A stretch of 33,701 nucleotides of DNA, taken from assembly GCA_900315585.1 (NCBI GenBank), contig OMZP01000022.1:1-33701 (forward strand), given 5' to 3'. The notes below the pieces were generated by a model. The model was not told the origin of the DNA. It saw nothing but the letters and a program-made list of their open reading frames with translations, and searched no databases. The DNA is from an uncultured Eubacteriales bacterium. GTDB lineage: Bacteria; Bacillota; Clostridia; Christensenellales; Aristaeellaceae. The translations under genes and the position numbers were made by a program. Each line of letters begins with the position of its first letter. Within the stretch, counting starts at the first letter, position 1. Of this stretch, positions 14,248 through 22,208 are shown in pieces.

Positions 14248-16614
14248 CTACTCTTCCCGCCACCGCTGGATCGCGTTCCAGACCCCGCTTGCCTCCGGCG
14301 CGGCCTTCGCCTTCTCCAGCCGCCTCAACCCCATGGGCCGGGTGGTCCAATCGATCTCAAACAGCCCCATGTCCAGCATGGCGAGCACGGATGCGCAGGC
14401 CGCGAGGTCGGAAAGGCCGGATTCCTCCGCCACCAGCCGGGACAGCTGCCCGATCGTCTGACACCAGACGGGCCGCCGACCCACGCGCATGAAGCCCTTG
14501 TAGGCCTCCCGCAATTCGTCCAGCCCCGGCAGCTGCCGCCGCCAGGCGGCCTCCTCCGGGAGCCGACAGATCTCCGCGTCCGTCCCCGGCAGGCATTCTC
14601 CCGGCGCGCCGGCCAGCGCGATCCGGCGATACCCCTTCGGCAGCTTCCCCACCGGGCAAAGGCACACGGCGTTGAAGGCGCGGGGGTCCTCCGGGAACCT
14701 GCCGATGTACAGGTCTGGCTCGAAGGGCTCCAGCAGCTTCAACAGCCGCCGCGCCGCCGTCACCTCGCAGGCGATGGCCAGCGTGCCCTGGGGTCGCTCC
14801 CCCATCCAACCGGCCAGCGTGCCTCCGTCGATCTCGGCGGGCCGCGCCTCAAGGGGGTCGATCTTTTTATTATAGAGTATTTCTGTTAAGAAATCGCATT
14901 GAAGCGCCGCTTCTTCGCCAAGTTTTGACGCCAATCGGGCCATCGGGTCCCCGTCGCCCAGGACCCGCACCTCCAGCTGCGCCTCCGTGCGCCCCAGGAA
15001 GGTGTTCAGTTTCGGCGCGAACAGCGCGTCCACCTCCCCGGAGAGCCCCTCGGCCCGGTGCCCCTCCCGGAAGGCGATGCCGCCCAGCCGGTGGCCGCCC
15101 TGGGAGAGGGTCAGCTTCAAATGTGCCCCCTCCGCGCCCACGGCCCGGGCCTCCACCACCTCGCACCTCGCGCGAAACACCGGCGCGGGATTGCCGAAGC
15201 CGGTGGGCTGGAGGGCGTCCAGCGCCGAAACCAGGCCGGTGGTGACGGCCTCAAATTCCAATTCCCCGTCGTAGGCCTCCACAGGAATCCAGGCGTCCGC
15301 CTCCACATTCGCCCGCAGCCAGGCGTCCATGGCGTCCCGGAACAGCTCCAGATTCTCCGGCAAGAGCGTCAGTCCCGCCGCCTGTCGGTGGCCGCCGAAC
15401 TTCTCCAGAAACTCCCCGCAGCCGGTCAGGGCGGCGAAGAAGTCCACGCCCTCGATGCTCCGGCAGGAGCCGGTCAGCCTGTCTCCCTGGTCGGACAGCA
15501 GGATCACCGGATAGTGGTACTGCTCCACCAGCCGCGACGCCGCCAGCCCGATCACGCCGGGGTTCCAGTCCGCCCCGGACAGTATGATCGCCCGCCGCCG
15601 GAGGAAGTCGAAATCCACAAGCTGCGCCTCGGCCTCCGCAAGGATGCGCTGCTCCACGGTCCGGCGCTCGGTGTTCTCCTTTTCCAATTCCTCCGCCAGA
15701 GCCCGGGCTTCCCGCCCGTCCTCCGCCATCACCAGCTTCAACGAGCGTTCCGCCGAGCCCAGCCGTCCGCCCGCGTTCAGCCGCGGGGCCAGCTGGAAAG
15801 CGATGTTGCCGGAGGTGATCTTCTTCCCCAGCAACCCCGCCGCCTCGATCAGCGCGGCCACGCCGGTTCTGGGACTTTCGTTGATGGCGTCCAGGCCCAG
15901 CTTCACGATGACGCGGTTCTCCCCCACCAGCGGCACCACGTCCGCCACCGTCGCCAGCGCCGCCACGTCCACGTAGGGCATGGCCGCGTCCTCGCCGCCC
16001 AAGGCCCACACCAGCTTCCAGGCCACCCCCGCCCCGCACAGGGACGGAAAGGGATAGCCGTTCAGCAGCGGGTTCACCACTGGGCAGTCCGGCAGCACCG
16101 GCGCGCCGGATTCGTCCCGCGTGGGCTGGTGATGGTCGGTGACAATCACAGAGAGGCCCAGCTCCGCCGCCAGCGCCACCAGCGCCACGCTGGTCACGCC
16201 GCAGTCCACCGTCACCAGCAGCTGCGCCCACCCGGCGATCTGCCGGATGGCGGCCTCGTTCAGGCCGTAGCCCTCGAGGTGCCGGGAGGGCAGGTACACC
16301 CGGGCATCCGCGCCCTGGCTCTTCAGCCAGCCGGAGAGAATGGCCGAGGCGCACACGCCGTCCACGTCGTAGTCCCCGTACACGCAAATGACCTCGCCCT
16401 TATCCATGGCCAAGCGGATCCGCGCCGCCGCCCGGTCCATGTCCGAAAGCCCCATCGTGTCGTGCAGGTCCCGGGCGCTGGGGCTCAAAAAGGCCTCCGC
16501 CGCCTCCCGCGAGGCGATCCCCCGCGCCGCCAGCAGCCTGTGCAGCACCGGCGGAAACCCGGAGGGACAGGGGAAGCCGGTGGTGTCAACGTAGCGTTTG
16601 ATGTATCGAAGCAT
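14248..16614 (-). CDS. recJ: Single-stranded-DNA-specific 5'-3' exonuclease RecJ
   Basis: 788 residues, the long Firmicutes form. RecJ degrades single strands in recombination and mismatch repair. The DHH domain shows ICVYGDYDVDGVCAS (Asp81, Asp83, Asp85), VTVDCGVTS (Asp137) and IVTDHHQP (Asp160-His161-His162) for two manganese ions. AAPRLNAGGRLG-type sequence (FQLAPRLNAGGRLGSAE) and the DHHA1 block GGHRQAAGLTL follow. The OB-fold region precedes a C-terminal extension of about 200 residues found in Clostridia and Bacilli. The ATG at 16614 is chosen because upstream in-frame codons lie in a family-1 repeat; GGAGG is four bases away, rather close. First housekeeping gene of the run reaching hemZ. 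Confidence 0.96.
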   Translation of the reverse strand: MLRYIKRYVDTTGFPCPSGFPPVLHRLLAARGIASREAAEAFLSPSARDLHDTMGLSDMDRAAARIRLAMDKGEVICVYGDYDVDGVCASAILSGWLKSQGADARVYLPSRHLEGYGLNEAAIRQIAGWAQLLVTVDCGVTSVALVALAAELGLSVIVTDHHQPTRDESGAPVLPDCPVVNPLLNGYPFPSLCGAGVAWKLVWALGGEDAAMPYVDVAALATVADVVPLVGENRVIVKLGLDAINESPRTGVAALIEAAGLLGKKITSGNIAFQLAPRLNAGGRLGSAERSLKLVMAEDGREARALAEELEKENTERRTVEQRILAEAEAQLVDFDFLRRRAIILSGADWNPGVIGLAASRLVEQYHYPVILLSDQGDRLTGSCRSIEGVDFFAALTGCGEFLEKFGGHRQAAGLTLLPENLELFRDAMDAWLRANVEADAWIPVEAYDGELEFEAVTTGLVSALDALQPTGFGNPAPVFRARCEVVEARAVGAEGAHLKLTLSQGGHRLGGIAFREGHRAEGLSGEVDALFAPKLNTFLGRTEAQLEVRVLGDGDPMARLASKLGEEAALQCDFLTEILYNKKIDPLEARPAEIDGGTLAGWMGERPQGTLAIACEVTAARRLLKLLEPFEPDLYIGRFPEDPRAFNAVCLCPVGKLPKGYRRIALAGAPGECLPGTDAEICRLPEEAAWRRQLPGLDELREAYKGFMRVGRRPVWCQTIGQLSRLVAEESGLSDLAACASVLAMLDMGLFEIDWTTRPMGLRRLEKAKAAPEASGVWNAIQRWREE

Positions 16615-16646
16615 ATGACCTCCGTTGCTTTGCTGGACCGAATCGG

Positions 16647-16760
16647 ACAATCCCTCCGGCGCTGCGCGCCACCTCCCTTTACACAAGGGAGGCTTTTATC
16701 ACCCCGCCCAAGGCTCCCCTATGTAAGGGGAGCTGTCAGCGTAGCTGACTGAGGGGTTGT
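16647..16760. repeat. Family-1 palindromic repeat, copy B
   Basis: 114 bp from ACAATCCCTC to GAGGGGTTGT with the same nested hairpins as copy A. Its last base is the first base of the DUF559 stop codon (read on the plus strand), and its left end is 32 bases from the recJ start. Confidence 0.85.
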
Positions 16761-17131
16761 CACTCTCTCTCTTGAATCTCTCTCTCGATCATCTCGCATA
16801 CAGCCACGAAATTTCGATTCACATCCACGTTTGGAATCCTCAGCACCTTCAATCCATAGTTCTCGATGAATCGCGTCCGTTCCGCGTCCTTCTCCGCATT
16901 CTCCACCTCAAAGTGCTGGGACCCGTCCAACTCAATCACGAGCTTTGCCTTGCCGCTGTAAAAGTCAGCGATATATCTGCCCAACACCTTTTGCCGCGTA
17001 AACCGCGCAGGGTGTCCACGCAGGAAGTCGTACCAAAGGTGCTTTTCTTCCTTAGTCATATCACGTCGAAGGGCCTTCGCGTTTGGTACCAGGTTTTTGT
17101 TGTGCTTTCTGGGAAGCCTGCCATCTTCCAT
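16760..17131 (-). CDS. DUF559 endonuclease-domain protein (Vsr-like fold)
   Basis: 123 residues, a single DUF559 domain of the restriction-endonuclease-like/Vsr superfamily. Visible signatures: LRRDMTKEEKHLWYDFL (helix with Glu28/Glu29), RFTRQKVLGRYIADFY with Asp56, and KLVIELDGSQHF with Glu67, Asp69 and His73, a plausible metal-dependent nicking site; GLKVLRIPN closes the core. The biological role of this family is not established. It is placed exactly between two family-1 repeats: the start codon is one base from copy C and the stop shares a base with copy B. The ribosome site GGAGGG six bases before the ATG is the repeat's own end. It splits the secF-recJ pair and is less GC-rich than its neighbours, which suggests a mobile unit (inference). 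Confidence 0.88.
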   Translation of the reverse strand: MEDGRLPRKHNKNLVPNAKALRRDMTKEEKHLWYDFLRGHPARFTRQKVLGRYIADFYSGKAKLVIELDGSQHFEVENAEKDAERTRFIENYGLKVLRIPNVDVNRNFVAVCEMIEREIQERE

Positions 17132-17132
17132 G

Positions 17133-17248
17133 ACAATCCCTCCGGCGCTTCGCGCCACCTCCCTTTACACAAGGGAGGCTTTGGTCGTCCTTCTCCCAAG
17201 GCTCCCCTGTGTAAGGGGAGCTGTCAGCGTAGCTGACTGAGGGGTTGT
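17133..17248. repeat. Family-1 palindromic repeat, copy C
   Basis: 116 bp, ends ACAATCCCTC and GAGGGGTTGT. Its left end gives the DUF559 gene its Shine-Dalgarno sequence. It starts a tandem array with copies D to F. Confidence 0.85.
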
Positions 17249-17560
17249 TTAGCTTCGCGCCACCTCCCTTTACACAAGGAAGGCTTTTATCACCCCGCCC
17301 AAGGGCTCCCCTGTGTAAGGGGAGCTGTCAGCGTAGCTGACTGAGGGGTTGTTTAGCTTCGCGTCACCTCCCTTTACACAAGGAAGGCTTTGGTCGTCCT
17401 TCTCCCAAGGCTCCCCTGTGTAAGGGGAGCTGTCAGCGTAGCTGACTGAGGGGTTGTTTAGCTTCGCACCACCTCCCTTTACACAAGGGAAGCTTTTATC
17501 ACCCCACCCAAGGCTCCCCTGTGGAAGGGAAGCTGTCACCGAAGGTGACTGAGGGGTTGT
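17249..17560. repeat. Tandem array of three family-1 units (copies D, E, F)
   Basis: Three units of 104, 105 and 103 bp (17249-17352, 17353-17457, 17458-17560), each opening TTAGCTTCGC in place of the ACAATCCCTCCGGC end and each finishing GAGGGGTTGT. Between the two central hairpins the spacer alternates TTATCACCCC, GGTCGTCCTT, TTATCACCCC. This stretch and copy C explain the whole gene-free gap 17132-17641 apart from the secF terminator. Reading frames across it are repeat artefacts. Confidence 0.85.
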
Positions 17561-17591
17561 TCATCCTCTCATTACATCCGCAATGAAAGAA

Positions 17592-17625
17592 GAATTAGGA
17601 ACCGGCTCGCGTCGATTCCTAATTC
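17592..17625 (-). terminator. Intrinsic terminator of secD-secF
   Basis: GAATTAGGAA (17592-17601) and TTCCTAATTC (17616-17625) make a 10 bp stem with a 14-base loop; on the minus strand the stem is followed by TTCTTTC. It lies 17 bases after the secF stop. Confidence 0.75.
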
Positions 17626-17641
17626 GGGTAATGCTGTGAAA

Positions 17642-19246
17642 TTATGCCTTCTTCGCCTTGTTCGCGTTCAGCTTCTTATCCCACATGGCCCAGACCTGAC
17701 CGGACAGCAGCACGGAGGAATAGGTACCAGCGAGCATGCCCACCAGCAGCGGGAACGCGAACTCCTTGATGGAGGACACGCCGAAGATGTACAGGCACAC
17801 CAGCGTGAACAGGGTGGTCAGCGTGGTGTTGATGGTGCGCGCCAGGGTGCTGGACACGGAGACCTCCACCACGTCCATCATGTCCGCCTGGGTGTAACCG
17901 GGCTTCGTGCGGGTCTCGCGGATGCGGTCGAAGATGATGATCGTGTTGTTGATGGAATAACCGACGATCGTCAAAATCGCGGCGATGAACGAGCTGTTCA
18001 CCTGGAAGATGCTGCGGAAGAAGATCATGAACGCGCACATGATCAGAATGTCGTGCACCAGCGCGAACAGCGCGGCGCAGCCGGACAGCGGGCTGAACCG
18101 GATGGCGATGTAGATCAGCATGCACACGAACGCGATCAGCAGCGCCTTGATGGCGTTGCTCAGCAGGTCGTGGCCGGCAATGGCGCTCACGTGGTCGATG
18201 GAGACGAACCGGAAGTTCGGATACTTCGCGGTCATTTCGCGCTCCAGCTGGGCGCGAACCTGGCTGGTCACGTCGTCCATGTCGATAAGGATGCGCAGGT
18301 TGCTGCCGGTCTCGGGGGCCTCGGCCGCTTCCACGGCTTCACCGGCGGTCTCCTCGGCGGCTTCCTCAGCGGTCTCCTCGGCGGCTTCCTCGGCGGCGCT
18401 CTCCAGAGCAGCCTCCGCCTCGGCCAGCGCCTTGGCCTCGGCCTCGGCGTCGTACTTCACGAACTGGATGGCGTTGATGCTGTAGCCGTTCTCCTCCAGG
18501 GCCTTGGTCACGGCGGCCTCAACGGCTTCCTTGTCGAAATCGCCGCCCATATCGAACTCCACGATGTTGCCGCCGGCATAGGTCAGCTCATAGCCCAGGT
18601 TGCTGATCTCCAGGTTGGTGGCGGTGCGGTAGCTGGTCTCGTTCGCGCCGGAAACCACGCCGGTAACGGCGGTCTTCAGCACGTCCTCCATGCCCGCGGT
18701 GGCGTCCGCCAGCTTCAGGCGGATCTGCAGGTCGGTCAGGCCGTCGGCGGTGATGCCGGACTTGTCGGTGTTCAGCAGGCTCGCGGCGGGCTCTTCGGCG
18801 GCTTCGGCCACTTCCTCAGCAACCTCTTCCACCTCTTCGGTAACCTCCTCGGCAGCCGCTTCGACTTCCTCAGCGGCCTCCTCTACGGCTTCGGTCGCTT
18901 CCCCGGCGGTCTCCTCAACGGCCTCGGTCGCTTCCTCGGCGGTCTCCTCAACCGCTTCTTCGGCGGTTGCGGCAGCCTCGGCGATCTCCTTCTGCAGCGC
19001 GATGGACGCGGCGGAAGGGGCGGCCTTGGTAATCTGGTTGTCGGTATAGCCGGAGGCGTTCAGGATGGCCTCCACGTCGTTCACGTCGTAATCCTCGCCG
19101 ACGGAGTAATTCAGAATGGAACCGCCGGTGAAGTCAATGCCCAGGTTCAGGCCGACGCCCGCGATCTGCATGATCAGCGCGACGACGATGATTGCGCCGG
19201 AGATGCAGAGGAACAGGCGCGTATTTCCGGTAAACGTCTTTTTCAT
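17642..19246 (-). CDS. secF: Protein translocase subunit SecF with Glu/Ala-rich insertions
   Basis: 534 residues; typical SecF is about 300. SecF works with SecD to pull proteins out of the SecYEG channel using the ion gradient. The core is intact: helix 1 (about 11-32), GIDFTGGS (36-43), then helices 2-6 from about 362 with IAIRFSPLSGCAALFALVHD, VGYSINNTIIIFDRIRE and LARTINTTLTTLF. Between them the external domain is expanded: an Ala/Glu/Val tract at about 87-155 and a second at 267-311, each after a similar segment (EDYDVNDVEAILNASGYTDN and GDFDKEAVEAAVTKALEENG) that looks like an internal duplication of the first periplasmic subdomain. GAGGG seven bases before the ATG; 15 bases after secD. 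Confidence 0.95.
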   Translation of the reverse strand: MKKTFTGNTRLFLCISGAIIVVALIMQIAGVGLNLGIDFTGGSILNYSVGEDYDVNDVEAILNASGYTDNQITKAAPSAASIALQKEIAEAAATAEEAVEETAEEATEAVEETAGEATEAVEEAAEEVEAAAEEVTEEVEEVAEEVAEAAEEPAASLLNTDKSGITADGLTDLQIRLKLADATAGMEDVLKTAVTGVVSGANETSYRTATNLEISNLGYELTYAGGNIVEFDMGGDFDKEAVEAAVTKALEENGYSINAIQFVKYDAEAEAKALAEAEAALESAAEEAAEETAEEAAEETAGEAVEAAEAPETGSNLRILIDMDDVTSQVRAQLEREMTAKYPNFRFVSIDHVSAIAGHDLLSNAIKALLIAFVCMLIYIAIRFSPLSGCAALFALVHDILIMCAFMIFFRSIFQVNSSFIAAILTIVGYSINNTIIIFDRIRETRTKPGYTQADMMDVVEVSVSSTLARTINTTLTTLFTLVCLYIFGVSSIKEFAFPLLVGMLAGTYSSVLLSGQVWAMWDKKLNANKAKKA

Positions 19247-19261
19247 GCTCGTTCCCTCCTC

Positions 19262-20512
19262 TTAGCGCGTATAGAGCTTGCGGTTGTTCACGCCCAGCTT
19301 GCAGATCAGGATCAGCAGGCCGCGGGTGATCAGCACGGCGGTGAAGTAGGACGCGATGATGGAGATCATCAGCGTGGTGGCGAAGCCCTTGATGGTGCCG
19401 GTGCCGAAGATCAACAGCACGACGGCGGCGATCAGGGTGGTCACGTTGGAGTCCAGCACGGCGCGGCCGGCGTTGCGGAAGCCGAACTTCACGGCGTTCA
19501 GCGGCGTGCGGCCCTCCCTCAGCTCCTCACGGAATCGCTCGAAGATAACCACGTTGGCATCCACGGCCATGCCGATGCCCAGCAGGATACCGGCGATGCC
19601 CTGCAACGTCAGCTGGGCGCCGGTGATGGCCAGCGCGTAGAACACGATCAGCACGTAGATCAGCAGCGCCATGTCGGCGGCCACACCGGGCAGGCGGTAC
19701 ATGACCAGCATGAAGATCAGCACCAGGCACAGGCCCACGATGCCGGCGATGACGGCGCCGTCAATGGCCTCGATGCCCAGGGTGGCGGAAATGGCGCGGG
19801 TCTCCACCTCGGCGATGTCCATCGGCAGCGCGCCGGACTGGATCAGCATCGCCAGGTCCTTGGCCCAGTTGTAGGACTCCTCGGAGCTGGAGCTGCTGGA
19901 GCCGGTGATGATGCCGCTGCCGCCGGCGATCACGGTCTGCACCGTGGGGGCGGAGATCAGCTCGTCGTCCAGGTAGATGGAGATGGACTGGCCGATGAAC
20001 TCGCGGGTGGCGTCCTCAAAGGCCTTGGCGCCCTCGGCGTTCAGGTTGAAGCTGACGCCGTAGAGGGTCTTCTCCTCGTTGGCGTAGTTCACGAAGGCGG
20101 ACTTGATGTCCTTGCCCTCGACCACCACTTCGCCGTTGGGATCGCGGAACTCCAGGTGGGCCGGGGTGCCGATGATGCGGGCGACCTCTTCCGGGTCATC
20201 CACGTCCGGGATCTCGACCAGGATGCGGTCCGTGCCCTGCACGGCCACGTTGGCCTCGGTAAAGCCTGCGTTGGTCAGGCGGGTCCGCAGCGCGGACACC
20301 GTGCCCTCCAGCAGACTGTCATAGTTCTCCATGGTGGTGTCGGTGGCGATGTACTCCGTGGACACGCCGCCGCGCAGATCCAGGCCCAGGCTGATGGCAC
20401 TGGAAACCGGTTTCAGCACATACTTGCCGATCTGCAAGCCGTGCAGCGCCAGGAACGCCACGACGACGATCAGCACCGCGACGATCACCAGTTTGATGAG
20501 ACTCTTCTTCAT
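19262..20512 (-). CDS. secD: Protein translocase subunit SecD
   Basis: 416 residues. Helix 1 (about 6-24) is followed by SLGLDLRGGVSTEY, the SecD D1 hallmark. The external P1 domain has LRTRLTNAGFTEANVAVQG and RILVEIPDVDDPEE, and the head has PAHLEFRDPNGEV. A Ser-rich loop (GSSSSSSEES) is inserted before the family block LAMLIQSGALPMDI. Five further helices carry GIVGLCLVLIFMLVMYRLPG, GIGMAVDANVVIFERFREEL and RNAGRAVLDSNVTTL, the charged residues of the proton path. MKKSLIKL at 20512 is chosen for its GGGAGG site; the longer frame includes the leader. Transcribed with secF from the promoter at 20578-20606. Confidence 0.96.
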   Translation of the reverse strand: MKKSLIKLVIVAVLIVVVAFLALHGLQIGKYVLKPVSSAISLGLDLRGGVSTEYIATDTTMENYDSLLEGTVSALRTRLTNAGFTEANVAVQGTDRILVEIPDVDDPEEVARIIGTPAHLEFRDPNGEVVVEGKDIKSAFVNYANEEKTLYGVSFNLNAEGAKAFEDATREFIGQSISIYLDDELISAPTVQTVIAGGSGIITGSSSSSSEESYNWAKDLAMLIQSGALPMDIAEVETRAISATLGIEAIDGAVIAGIVGLCLVLIFMLVMYRLPGVAADMALLIYVLIVFYALAITGAQLTLQGIAGILLGIGMAVDANVVIFERFREELREGRTPLNAVKFGFRNAGRAVLDSNVTTLIAAVVLLIFGTGTIKGFATTLMISIIASYFTAVLITRGLLILICKLGVNNRKLYTR

Positions 20513-20577
20513 TCGGTCTGTCCTCCCTGCTCTTGGCTGTGGACACAGCCATGTCAGCATATATCATACAGCTTCCC

Positions 20578-20606
20578 ATTATACTCATAAATTATGAAAA
20601 CGTCAA
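20578..20606 (-). promoter_or_regulatory. Sigma-A promoter for secD-secF
   Basis: Minus strand TTGACG (20601-20606), a 17-base AT-rich spacer, TATAAT (20578-20583). Leader of about 60 bases. Confidence 0.8.
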
Positions 20607-20689
20607 CCTACTTTGTGTTGTTTTTGTTTATATTAAGGAAGCAAATAAAGCGGCGGGGATTCAAAACGAACATGTCTTCATAAACGGGC

Positions 20690-20767
20690 GTAGGGGCACC
20701 GTTGCGGCGCCCGCCCGGGCACGAATCGCGTCGTTGTACCCGGCGGGCGGCGCAACGCCGCCCCTAC
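20690..20767. repeat. Palindromic repeat (GTAGGGG...CCCCTAC) upstream of secD
   Basis: Outer arms GTAGGGG/CCCCTAC enclose GTTGCGGCGCCCGCC and GGCGGGCGGCGCAAC, which pair with few mismatches. Same family as 301-352. The flank GAGGCAATCCCTCGCGC (about 20801-20817) looks like a family-1 remnant. These, with the secD promoter, account for the gap 20513-20830; nothing else is seen there. Confidence 0.7.
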
Positions 20768-20830
20768 TGAGATAATGCTGCTATTTGACTATGCGTTTTG
20801 AGGCAATCCCTCGCGCTACCGTCCGGTTCG

Positions 20831-22018
20831 TCACCAGGTCCAATAGGCGTCGATGCTGCGAATGTCGTTGCCATCGGCGGAAATGGTGATGTAGTGGGTG
20901 GTGTCCGTGCCCTTGGTGAAGGCGCGGATCTGGATGCCGTCGGTGGTCTTGGTGTCCGCCAGGGTCCAGCCGTTGGCCACCAGCTTGGTGGCGGCCAGCT
21001 CCGCGGTCATGGTGCAGTCGATGGCCTGGATGCAGTACTTCGGGCTGGTGGTGGGGTTCAGCGACACCTGGCAGCTGTTGGCGTTCATGATCAACGCCGC
21101 CTGGTCGTTGTAGTACATCAGGGTGTTGGTCTCGGTGTTGGTCTTGTCCAGCTTCATCTTCAGCTTCTTGGCATACTTCACGAAGGTCTTGGGGTTGTCC
21201 GTCAGGCTGCCGTACAGGTCCTTCAGCTTGCCCTTCACGATCACGTTCACATTGGCGGTCACGCCGTTGTGGGTCTTCACGGCGATGGTGCAGGTGCCCT
21301 TCTTCTTGCCGGTGATCACGCCGTCGGCGCTCACGGTGGCGATCCTCTTGTTGCTCGTGGCGTACTCATACACCGCGTCCGCGCCCTCCTCCACGCTGGG
21401 AGTGACCTTGAAGGTCTCCTTCACCTGGATGGACACGGTGTCGGTGTTCACATACAGCTTCGTCGGGGCCTTGCCGCTGAGCACGGCCACGCCGCACTGG
21501 GCGGTCTTGCCGTTGTAGGTCTTGGCGGTGATGACCGCGGTGCCGCTGGCCACGCCGGTCACCTTGCCGTCGGCGCTGACGGTGGCCACGGCGGGGGCGC
21601 TGCTCTCATAGGTGACGGTGCCGCCGGCCTTCTTCGGGAAGACGACGGTCAGCTGCTGGGTGTCCCCGGCGCTGATGACCTTGCTCTTCTCCTCGAAGGC
21701 GATCTTCTTCGGCGCGTTCAGCACCGTGACGGTGCACACGGCAAGCGCCGTGTCCTCATAGCCCACGGCGATCTTCGCGGTGCCCCGCTTCTTGGCGGTG
21801 ATCAGGCCGTCGCTGGAGACGGTGGCCACCTTCTTGTTGGACGTGGCGAACACCAGCTGCTTGCCCTCCGCGCCGGCGATGGCCGCGGTGTTGATCTGAT
21901 AGGTCTCCTTTGCGCCCAGCGTCATCTCGAGCACGGTGGGCTCCGCCGCCGCCAGCGTGGGCAGCAGCGTCAGCGCCAGCGCCAGCAGCACGAACGCGGC
22001 GATCATACGTCTCTTCAT
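20831..22018 (-). CDS. Secreted Ig-like (Big_2) domain protein
   Basis: 395 residues. MKRRMIAAFVLLALALTLLP is a Sec signal peptide cleaved near AAA-EPT. Three bacterial Ig-like group 2 domains follow (about 27-105, 106-188 and 189-268), each with the pattern A-T-S-N-K-x-[VI]-A-T-V-S-x-D-G-x-[VI]-T-x-K-x-x-G-T: FATSNKKVATVSSDGLITAK, SSAPAVATVSADGKVTG and YATSNKRIATVSADGVITGK. The final 125 residues (about 270-395) are a separate alpha/beta domain, unrecognised, with LYGSLTDNPKTFVKYAKKL. No LPXTG or membrane anchor. Probably a cell-surface or matrix protein. GGAGG eight bases before 22018; promoter at 22060-22088. Confidence 0.88.
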   Translation of the reverse strand: MKRRMIAAFVLLALALTLLPTLAAAEPTVLEMTLGAKETYQINTAAIAGAEGKQLVFATSNKKVATVSSDGLITAKKRGTAKIAVGYEDTALAVCTVTVLNAPKKIAFEEKSKVISAGDTQQLTVVFPKKAGGTVTYESSAPAVATVSADGKVTGVASGTAVITAKTYNGKTAQCGVAVLSGKAPTKLYVNTDTVSIQVKETFKVTPSVEEGADAVYEYATSNKRIATVSADGVITGKKKGTCTIAVKTHNGVTANVNVIVKGKLKDLYGSLTDNPKTFVKYAKKLKMKLDKTNTETNTLMYYNDQAALIMNANSCQVSLNPTTSPKYCIQAIDCTMTAELAATKLVANGWTLADTKTTDGIQIRAFTKGTDTTHYITISADGNDIRSIDAYWTW

Positions 22019-22059
22019 ATCACAATCCTCCATTTGTGTGGATAATCCTCTGTTCTGCC

Positions 22060-22088
22060 ATTATAAGCCAATCCCCCGCCCAAAACAA
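22060..22088 (-). promoter_or_regulatory. Sigma-A promoter for the Big_2 protein gene
   Basis: Minus strand TTGTTT (22083-22088), a 17-base spacer, TATAAT (22060-22065). Confidence 0.7.
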
Positions 22089-22167
22089 GGCGCGCAATGG
22101 GAGAAATGCGCGACAATAAATAGACAAACTGTGACAGAATTTCCGGATTGTGACAGGGCGCAAAAGA

Positions 22168-22189
22168 CGCGCCTCCGACGGGAGGCGCG
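22168..22189 (-). terminator. Intrinsic terminator of the aquaporin gene
   Basis: CGCGCCTCC (22168-22176) and GGAGGCGCG (22181-22189) form a 9 bp stem with a 4-base loop; on the minus strand TCTTTTG follows. Confidence 0.8.
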
Positions 22190-22208
22190 CCTTCAGAACG
22201 GTGAAATG

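Noticed and set aside
12729..14492. A 587-residue plus-strand frame
   Set aside because: Antisense of relA; His/Leu/Gln-biased with no family motif.
17270..17539. An 89-residue frame rich in NNPSVSYADSSPYTGEP
   Set aside because: It lies wholly in tandem family-1 repeats and repeats itself; this is a known kind of false hypothetical protein.
17249..17560. Regular ~104 bp repeats that might be CRISPR or a replication iteron array
   Set aside because: Units are nearly identical throughout with no unique spacers, and they match dispersed copies elsewhere.
17636..20590. A 984-residue open frame on the plus strand
   Set aside because: It is the antisense of secD-secF. Low-complexity His/Gln/Gly-rich translation and no ribosome site show a GC-driven artefact.
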